From: Anaerolineae bacterium
GTDB lineage: Bacteria; Chloroflexota; Anaerolineae; JAADDB01
Assembly: GCA_015489285.1 (NCBI GenBank)
Contig: WGAA01000165.1
Coordinates: forward strand, 1 to 10,236
Direction of reading: 5' to 3'
Length of the DNA stretch: 10,236 bases
This document shows positions 6,365-10,236 of this stretch, piece after piece. Position 1 is the stretch's first letter. Each line of letters starts with the position of its first letter. A program made the translations under genes and the position numbers. Below the pieces are notes generated by a model. That model was not told where the DNA came from. It saw only the letters and a program-made list of their open reading frames with translations, and made no database searches.

Positions 6365-6448
6365 GGGGGTGGGATATATTCGCCAGACGAAGGACGAACC
6401 CAATTTACTCGGATAGCCACACCAAACCCTGTTACAAGGAGGTGGGCC
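6365..6448 (+). promoter_or_regulatory. Spacer and ribosome binding site of etfB
   Basis: This 84-nt stretch ends in AAGGAGGTG (6436-6444), a near-perfect anti-16S match that decides the TTG start at 6449. It contains TATATT (6375-6380), but no -35 partner is visible, so a separate etfBA promoter is possible rather than shown. Confidence 0.5.
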
Positions 6449-7246
6449 TTGAAATACATCGTTCTGCTCAAACAGACACCGGATACCGCCGAATTGCCCA
6501 AGATCACCCCGGAACAGGCCTTGGCGGGGAACGAAGGCGTCACCAAGGTCATGAACCCGTGGGATGAGTACGCGGTGGAAGAGGGCATTCGGCTGAAGGA
6601 GCGGTACGGCGGTGAAACCGTCGCCATGAGTATGGGACCGGAAGAGGTGAACGAAGCCCTCAAGTCCGCGCTGGCGATGGGGTGCGACCGGGCCGTGCGC
6701 CTGTGGGATGAGGCCTTCGAGGGAAGCGATGTGTGGGGCACCGCGCTCGTCCTGGCCAAGGGCATCGAAAAGGATGGGGGCGCGGACATCGTCCTCACCG
6801 GCAAGATGTCGGTGGACGGGAACGCGGGCGCAGTGGCGCACGGCGTCGCCTGCAAGCTGGGCGTCTCCCTCCTCACCCAGGTGGCCAAGATCGTGGAGGT
6901 GACCGAGGAGACGATTACCGTGGAACGCCTCCTGGACGAGGGACGGGAGACGGTCGTCGCTCCCCTGCCCGCGGTGGTCTCCGTCGTCAAGGAGATCAAC
7001 GAGCCCCGCTACCCCACCTTCATCCGTATCCGCAAGGCCTCTCGGGCCAAGATCCCCGTCCTGAGCGCGGCGGACCTGGGACTTTCCCCCGAGGAGGTCG
7101 GGGCGTCCGCGGCCAAGGTGAAGTGGGTGAACCTGGAGAAGCCCGCACCGAAGAAGCGCCAGGTGGTCATCATCGAAGGGGAAACGCCCGAGGAGAAGGC
7201 GGCAAAGCTCCTCGATTACCTCATGAACGTGGAAAAGGTCATTTGA
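6449..7246 (+). CDS. etfB: Electron transfer flavoprotein subunit beta
   Basis: EtfB pairs with EtfA to shuttle electrons from acyl-CoA dehydrogenases to a membrane quinone reductase or another acceptor. Visible features are the N-terminal IVLLKQTPDTAE (4-15), NPWDEYAVEEG (36-46) and the nucleotide-site segment VLTGKMSVDGNAGAV (115-129). The family signature spans about 158-191, with LPAVVSVVKEINEPRYPTF. The nucleotide segment has the short VDG-N form, not the longer IDDDCNQTGQ form of the mitochondrial and alpha-proteobacterial type. The length of 265 aa is normal. The start is TTG, supported by the very strong AAGGAGG 6 nt upstream and by the protein beginning at the conserved KYIVLLKQ. It is followed by etfA after 34 nt. 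Confidence 0.95.
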   Translation: MKYIVLLKQTPDTAELPKITPEQALAGNEGVTKVMNPWDEYAVEEGIRLKERYGGETVAMSMGPEEVNEALKSALAMGCDRAVRLWDEAFEGSDVWGTALVLAKGIEKDGGADIVLTGKMSVDGNAGAVAHGVACKLGVSLLTQVAKIVEVTEETITVERLLDEGRETVVAPLPAVVSVVKEINEPRYPTFIRIRKASRAKIPVLSAADLGLSPEEVGASAAKVKWVNLEKPAPKKRQVVIIEGETPEEKAAKLLDYLMNVEKVI

Positions 7247-7280
7247 CCCGCGCCATACCAAACGCTGAGGAGGCAAGCCT

Positions 7281-8258
7281 ATGAGCGTGCTCGTGTGGAT
7301 AGATCAGTTTCGCGGTAGGGTCCAACCCGCGTCCTGGGAGACGTTGGGATTGGCCCGCACTCTGGCCGAGGACGGCCGGGTGGTCGCCGTCGTCATCGGT
7401 GAAGGCGTGGAGAACGTGGCCCAGGATGCCATCGCCTACGGGGCCGATGCCGTGCTCCTGTACGACGATCCTCTGTACCGGGATTTCCGTTTCGAGACGT
7501 ACAACGCGGCGCTGAAGGACGCGACGACGTCGGAGAACCCGGTCCTCGTCCTCTTCCCCGCGACGACGCGCGGGCGGGATCTGAGCGCGTCCTTTGCCTG
7601 TACGATGGACCTGGGGCTGGCCCCGGACGCCCAGGCCGTCCAGGTGGAAGAGGGGCGCGTCGTGGTCAAACGTCCCGTGTACTCGGGGAACATGATCGCG
7701 ACGGTCGTCGTGGAGACGACGCCGGCCGTGGTCTCCCTCCGGCCCCGCACGGCCCCCATGCCGGAGAAGGACGCGTCCCGAAGCGGGGAGGTGGTGAAGA
7801 AGGGCGCGGTCATCGACGGCTCCCAGGTCAAGACCCAGGTGGTAGGGTTCGAGGAGAAGGAGGCCGGGGAGGTCAGCCTGACGGATGCCCGCATCATCGT
7901 CTCCGGCGGCCGAGGCGTCAAAGGCCCCGAGGGATTCGAGCCCTTGCGGGAGCTGGCCCGCGTTCTGGGCGCGGCCATCGGTGCCTCTCGCGCGGCGGTG
8001 GACGCGGGGTGGATCTCGTATGACCATCAGGTCGGCCAGACGGGGAAGACGGTCCGCCCCGATGTGTACATCGCCTGCGGCATTTCCGGCGCCATCCAGC
8101 ATCAGGCCGGTATGCGGGAGTCCAAGATCATCGTTGCCATCAACAAGGACCCCGAAGCCCCTATTTTCCAAATCGCGGATTACGGCATCGTGGACGATCT
8201 CTTCAAGATCGTGCCCGCGCTGACGAAGGAGGCCCGCAAGCGGTTGGGCGCTTCCTGA
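7281..8258 (+). CDS. etfA: Electron transfer flavoprotein subunit alpha
   Basis: EtfA is the larger ETF subunit and carries most of the FAD site. The N-terminal domain (about 1-195) has the usual VLVWID start and LFPATTRGRDLSASFA (91-106). The C-terminal FAD domain contains IIVSGGRGVKGPEGFE (205-220), SRAAVDAGWI (236-245), HQVGQTGKTVRPDVYIACG (249-267), the signature GISGAIQHQAGM (267-278) and INKDPEAPIFQIADYG (287-302). The length of 325 aa is normal. The start ATG has GAGGAGG (7267-7273) 7 nt upstream. It is the last gene of the plus-strand block and ends 12 nt before a strong hairpin. An ETF:quinone oxidoreductase is not in the window. Confidence 0.96.
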   Translation: MSVLVWIDQFRGRVQPASWETLGLARTLAEDGRVVAVVIGEGVENVAQDAIAYGADAVLLYDDPLYRDFRFETYNAALKDATTSENPVLVLFPATTRGRDLSASFACTMDLGLAPDAQAVQVEEGRVVVKRPVYSGNMIATVVVETTPAVVSLRPRTAPMPEKDASRSGEVVKKGAVIDGSQVKTQVVGFEEKEAGEVSLTDARIIVSGGRGVKGPEGFEPLRELARVLGAAIGASRAAVDAGWISYDHQVGQTGKTVRPDVYIACGISGAIQHQAGMRESKIIVAINKDPEAPIFQIADYGIVDDLFKIVPALTKEARKRLGAS

Positions 8259-8269
8259 TGGACTTACGA

Positions 8270-8301
8270 GGGGATCCGGCAGCGGCTCGCGCCGGATCCC
8301 C
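8270..8301. terminator. Bidirectional terminator-like hairpin
   Basis: A perfect 11-bp stem GGGGATCCGGC/GCCGGATCCCC (8270-8280 with 8291-8301) has a 10-nt loop. It lies between the convergent etfA and galactokinase-like genes, 12 nt past one stop and 9 nt past the other. No T-run is present on either strand, so it is GC-stem-type at best. Placement and symmetry support a shared terminator. Confidence 0.6.
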
Positions 8302-8309
8302 CTATCCCC

Positions 8310-9476
8310 TCACAAGACCATGACCCCGTCGACCAGGTGGATGGGCCGGATGCCCGCTTCTCGGCCGGTGAGCTGACGGTACTTGCGGACGACGTACCGT
8401 TGGAAGCGAGGGAGTTCGTGGGTGGGAACGAGGGCGATGAGGTTGCCCCCGTAACATTCCTCCAGGAGCCGGGCTCCATACGCCCCCGCATTGTGCACGA
8501 GGGTCCACAGGGTTTCCAGTTCCTCGGAGATGACGTCGTACGCGTCCTTCTGGCTGTGGAAGGAGGCGTCGAACACCCGGCCCAGGGCGTCCACGTCCCC
8601 TTCGTCGAGGGCCCGCACGGCCTCCCTTACCCGGGCCATTTCCGTCACCTGATGGTAGGCCCGGGCGAATAGGGTGTGGTTGAGAAGATCCCGGTGGCGT
8701 TCCAGCAGTTCCACGTCCACATCGTGCCAGGTGTTCAGCTGTGGAGCCCCCACCCGGAGGAGGGAGAAGGCGATGGCCGCTTCTTGCCGGCGTTTGACGC
8801 AGAGGGCCCGGGTGCTGGCGGGACGGGCGTTGGCTTCGCATATGACGGCGCGCACGTGGGCCGGCCAGGGGTGATACGTGTACCGGTCCTCCCGACAGTC
8901 CAGCATCATGGCGTGTCCCTGGCGGCCGGCCACGGCAACGAGGCACGGCATTCGGGTTCCCCCGTTCTTCACGAAGACTTTGTCCGCGTCGGCACACATG
9001 CCGGGTAGGGCCTCTTTGGGGATCTCGAGCTCGTCCAGGGTATTCCAGGCCCAGAGGAGCCCCACTTGCAGGGCCGGCCAGAAGGTGGGATGGTCGATGG
9101 GGATGGTGCTGTGGACGACCCCTTCCAGCCCCCGCACGATGTAGCCCCGGGTGCGGAGCAGCCAGCCTATGCCCCGTGCGTGTCGTCCCCACGTCCCCCG
9201 TTTCTTCCGGTTAAGCCGGTAGAGGGAGAATTGGAGGGAGGCCCCTTCGTTCAGGAAGTGGAGGACGACTTTCTTGTCCGCGCGTGGGCGAACCGCGAGG
9301 AGGACGTTTTTGTCGATGGCCGCGGCCAGGAGCAATCCATCGTGGTGGATAGTGTGTGCCCCCAAGAGGTCCACACATCCGGGCACGAGCACGCGGAGGT
9401 CGGGGGACGCGCGAAAGTGGGATTTGAATGCCCTTTGGACGTGAGCCAATCGTTTGACCAGCGCGTCTAAGTGCAC
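8310..9476 (-). CDS. Galactokinase-like (GHMP superfamily) protein, probable pseudokinase
   Basis: The 388-aa length and the overall order match galactokinase: VPGCVDLLGAHTIHHDGLLL (31-50), AAAIDKNVLLAVRPR (51-65), QGHAMMLDCRE (186-196), VRAVICEANA (208-217) and the C-terminal GARLLEECYGGNLIALV (334-350). The residues that make galactokinase an enzyme are missing. The GRVNLIGEHTDY signature reads GCVDLLGAHTIH, losing Arg, Glu and Asp. The ATP-loop GLSSSA region is replaced around HPTFWPALQVG (129-139). The catalytic MDQ is absent in NGGTRMPCLVAVAG (171-184). The GGGFGG motif is EECYGG. The reading frame is intact, so the protein is probably kept for a non-kinase role, possibly sugar sensing or regulation, as with yeast Gal3. 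The start is GTG with GGGGGAG (9481-9487) 4 nt upstream. The gene is monocistronic in view and convergent with etfA. Confidence 0.85.
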   Translation of the reverse strand: MHLDALVKRLAHVQRAFKSHFRASPDLRVLVPGCVDLLGAHTIHHDGLLLAAAIDKNVLLAVRPRADKKVVLHFLNEGASLQFSLYRLNRKKRGTWGRHARGIGWLLRTRGYIVRGLEGVVHSTIPIDHPTFWPALQVGLLWAWNTLDELEIPKEALPGMCADADKVFVKNGGTRMPCLVAVAGRQGHAMMLDCREDRYTYHPWPAHVRAVICEANARPASTRALCVKRRQEAAIAFSLLRVGAPQLNTWHDVDVELLERHRDLLNHTLFARAYHQVTEMARVREAVRALDEGDVDALGRVFDASFHSQKDAYDVISEELETLWTLVHNAGAYGARLLEECYGGNLIALVPTHELPRFQRYVVRKYRQLTGREAGIRPIHLVDGVMVL

Positions 9477-9538
9477 ATCACTCCCCCGATTGAAATGCCC
9501 CGCTCATCGAGTACAGCCCAAGGGATGTTGCAAACGTG

Positions 9539-9544
9539 ATTATA
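9539..9544 (-). promoter_or_regulatory. Candidate -10 box of the galactokinase-like gene
   Basis: A perfect TATAAT on the minus strand lies 62 nt upstream of the GTG start. No good -35 is visible. The region where it should be holds the small hairpin ACCCCG/CGGGGT (9552-9557 with 9561-9566). The expected transcript start is about 9532, giving a leader of about 55 nt. Confidence 0.5.
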
Positions 9545-9567
9545 CCCCCGAACCCCGTCCCGGGGTA

Positions 9568-9600
9568 GTCACGGGTAACGAGTCACGGGTAACGAGTAAT
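9568..9600. repeat. Heptamer tandem repeat (GTCACGG / GTAACGA)
   Basis: Alternating units GTCACGG, GTAACGA, GTCACGG, GTAACGA and a partial GTAAT. It lies just upstream of the galactokinase-like promoter, as the GAGTAAC array lies upstream of the GGT-like gene. Confidence 0.82.
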
Positions 9601-9601
9601 T

Positions 9602-9622
9602 GGCTGGCGTAAGGACAAGATC
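9602..9622 (+). repeat. GGCTGGCG...ACAAGATC short repeat
   Basis: A 21-nt piece starting GGCTGGCG and ending GGACAAGATC. It is nearly the same as 10216-10236 and resembles the first half of the 39-nt elements at 2226 and 9667. Confidence 0.6.
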
Positions 9623-9634
9623 GGCATGGTAGAG

Positions 9635-9662
9635 AACGATTAACGATTGACGATAAACGATT
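9635..9662. repeat. Heptamer tandem repeat (AACGATT type)
   Basis: Four units AACGATT, AACGATT, GACGATA, AACGATT. Confidence 0.82.
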
Positions 9663-9666
9663 AAAG

Positions 9667-9705
9667 GGCCGGCGCGAGGACAAGGTTGACCCTACAGCGC
9701 CAACC
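9667..9705 (+). repeat. 39-nt GGCCGGCG...CAACC element
   Basis: Homologue of 2226-2264 with the same length, the shared ACAAGGTTGACCC core and the GCGCCAACC end. GGTTG (9684-9688) pairs with CAACC (9701-9705) over a 12-nt loop. It is followed by two TYACGNA heptamers at 9717-9730, as the left copy is followed by four. Confidence 0.7.
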
Positions 9706-9776
9706 CGGCTTCAAAGTTACGCATCACGTATCCCATGCCGAGCTCCATCATAACGCGCCAGCCTCCTCCCGCCGCC

Positions 9777-9804
9777 TGACGACCGACGACCGACAAACGA
9801 CGAC
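9777..9804. repeat. Heptamer tandem repeat (CGACGAC type)
   Basis: Units TGACGAC, CGACGAC, CGACAAA, CGACGAC. Confidence 0.75.
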
Positions 9805-9821
9805 CGAAAGGTTAGCCCAGC

Positions 9822-9929
9822 AACGCCGGGCGCTAAACCGCCCGGCTCATTATAGCGAAGGCCTGCGGCCTCACGCGATCAAGCCCGAAGGGCTTCGCTT
9901 TAATGAGCACGGCGGTTCAGCGCCGTGCG
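9822..9929. repeat. Inverted two-arm structured repeat, copy B
   Basis: Same orientation as copy A (1990-2096). The first 51 nt are identical, the central junction is different (ACGCGATCAA in place of GCGTGGAAA), and the second arm differs from A only at scattered bases. All four hairpins can form. The third is one base pair shorter (AAGCCC/GGGCTT). Confidence 0.87.
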
Positions 9930-9938
9930 GATAAACAG

Positions 9939-10055
9939 CAGGACGTTCATCAGGTCCTGAATTTCCTGCGTCGAACCGGCCATGGGTCGGCGTCCGAACC
10001 CGCCCAAAGGTAAACCTTCGGGCTACGTCAGGGCAAAGCCCCCTCGAAGGGGGCT
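9939..10055. other. Small hairpins between module B and arm R2
   Basis: CAGGAC/GTCCTG (9939-9944 with 9954-9959) is the first. GCCC/GGGC with inner AAGG/CCTT (10002-10023) is the second. AGCCCCCT/AGGGGGCT (10037-10044 with 10048-10055, loop CGA) is the third. Its 3' side runs into CCCTTTAGGCCGC, as the GGAGCTCC palindrome does before arm C1. Confidence 0.5.
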
Positions 10056-10061
10056 CCCTTT

Positions 10062-10100
10062 AGGCCGCTTCCAGTGGTCTTTGCTTCAATGTAGCACGGG
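10062..10100 (+). repeat. Two-hairpin repeat arm, truncated copy (R2)
   Basis: Stem AGGCCGCT/AGTGGTCT (10062-10069 with 10073-10080) pairs fully only if two G-U wobbles are allowed on the plus strand. The linker TTGCTTCAATGTA and the 5' half GCACGGGG of the second stem follow. The matching CCCCGTGC is absent: the sequence runs into the AGACTTCC palindrome instead. Confidence 0.78.
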
Positions 10101-10109
10101 GGCTGGTTC

Positions 10110-10142
10110 AGACTTCCGAAGTCTGCGAGACTTCGGAAGTCT
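10110..10142. repeat. Perfect nested palindrome, copy 2
   Basis: AGACTTCCGAAGTCT (10110-10124), GCG, AGACTTCGGAAGTCT (10128-10142) form a perfect 15-bp inverted repeat with a 3-nt centre. It sits where arm R2 loses its last half-stem. The left homologue is at 2121-2153. Confidence 0.87.
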
Positions 10143-10160
10143 GGGTAGGGCGCTCTACTT

Positions 10161-10215
10161 AGGCCGCTTCCAGCGGCCTTCGCTTCGACGTAGCACGGGG
10201 TCTTCAGCCCCGTGC
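10161..10215 (+). repeat. Two-hairpin repeat arm, complete copy (R3)
   Basis: Stem AGGCCGCT/AGCGGCCT (10161-10168 with 10172-10179, loop TCC) is followed by linker TCGCTTCGACGTA and stem GCACGGGG/CCCCGTGC (10193-10200 with 10208-10215, loop TCTTCAG). It is nearly identical to C1, with the first loop in the opposite sense (TCC against GGA). Confidence 0.83.
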
Positions 10216-10236
10216 GGATGGCGTGGACACAAGATC
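10216..10236 (+). repeat. GGATGGCG...ACAAGATC short repeat (cut by window end)
   Basis: It follows arm R3 directly, as GGCTGGCG...ACAAGG follows arm C1, and it is close to 9602-9622. Confidence 0.6.

Larger units (their letters stand above)
9545..10236. other. Noncoding repeat cluster, right (continues past the window)
   Basis: No credible gene. Contents in order are heptamer arrays, a GGCTGGCG piece, a 39-nt GGTTG element, short heptamers, the inverted two-arm module B, a roughly 100-nt stretch (9930-10030) with small hairpins only, a GC hairpin, arm R2, the AGACTTCC palindrome, arm R3 and a last GGATGGCG piece cut by the window end. Most building blocks and their orientation match the left cluster at 1738-2493. 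Confidence 0.8.

Noticed and set aside
6375..6380. TATATT as an etfB promoter
   Set aside because: No -35-like hexamer occurs at a usable distance and there is no TGn extension, so it is noted only as a possibility.
9686..9934. An 82-codon open frame in the right cluster
   Set aside because: It runs through heptamer repeats and module B. No ribosome binding site or protein family is visible.
1990..10215. CRISPR array
   Set aside because: Repeat units are unequal in size and spacing, there are no regular 30-40-nt spacers, and no cas genes are present.

Overview
The window comes from a GC-rich bacterium. Its six complete genes are compact, carry strong Shine-Dalgarno sites (mostly AAGGAGG or GAGGAGG types) and include non-ATG starts (TTG for etfB, GTG for the galactokinase-like gene). 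The two noncoding stretches are packed with heptanucleotide tandem repeats and small palindromes. I loosely associate that mix with Chloroflexota (Anaerolineae-like genomes), but no marker in the window proves it, so treat the taxonomy as a guess.

Layout. Positions 1-1737 (minus strand) hold a gamma-glutamyltransferase-family Ntn hydrolase, translationally coupled to a lipoprotein gene that is cut by the window edge. Positions 1738-2550 are a noncoding repeat cluster ending in a promoter. Positions 2551-8258 (plus strand) hold guaA (GMP synthase), a fumarylacetoacetate-hydrolase-family gene, an acyl-CoA dehydrogenase, etfB and etfA. A GC-rich hairpin at 8270-8301 separates etfA from a convergent minus-strand gene (8310-9476). 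That gene encodes an intact galactokinase-like protein in which every GHMP-kinase motif is eroded. Positions 9477-10236 are a second noncoding repeat cluster that runs off the window.

How the genes fit together. The dehydrogenase would oxidise an acyl-CoA and pass electrons to the EtfBA heterodimer. The FAH-family enzyme would act on an acylpyruvate or related oxo-acid. guaA is 22 nt upstream of the FAH gene and probably shares its transcript, although GMP synthesis has no obvious link to acyl-CoA oxidation. The substrates of the dehydrogenase and of the FAH protein cannot be set from sequence.

Most unusual content. (1) A family of two-hairpin repeat units occurs seven times in the two noncoding clusters. 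Its linker and loop motif are conserved while the stems vary with compensatory changes. (2) The two repeat clusters share largely the same building blocks, in the same orientation, on both sides of the 2551-9476 gene block. (3) The galactokinase-like protein looks like a maintained pseudokinase. (4) The GGT-family protein keeps its catalytic threonine but lacks several residues that bind the gamma-glutamyl group in classical GGT.
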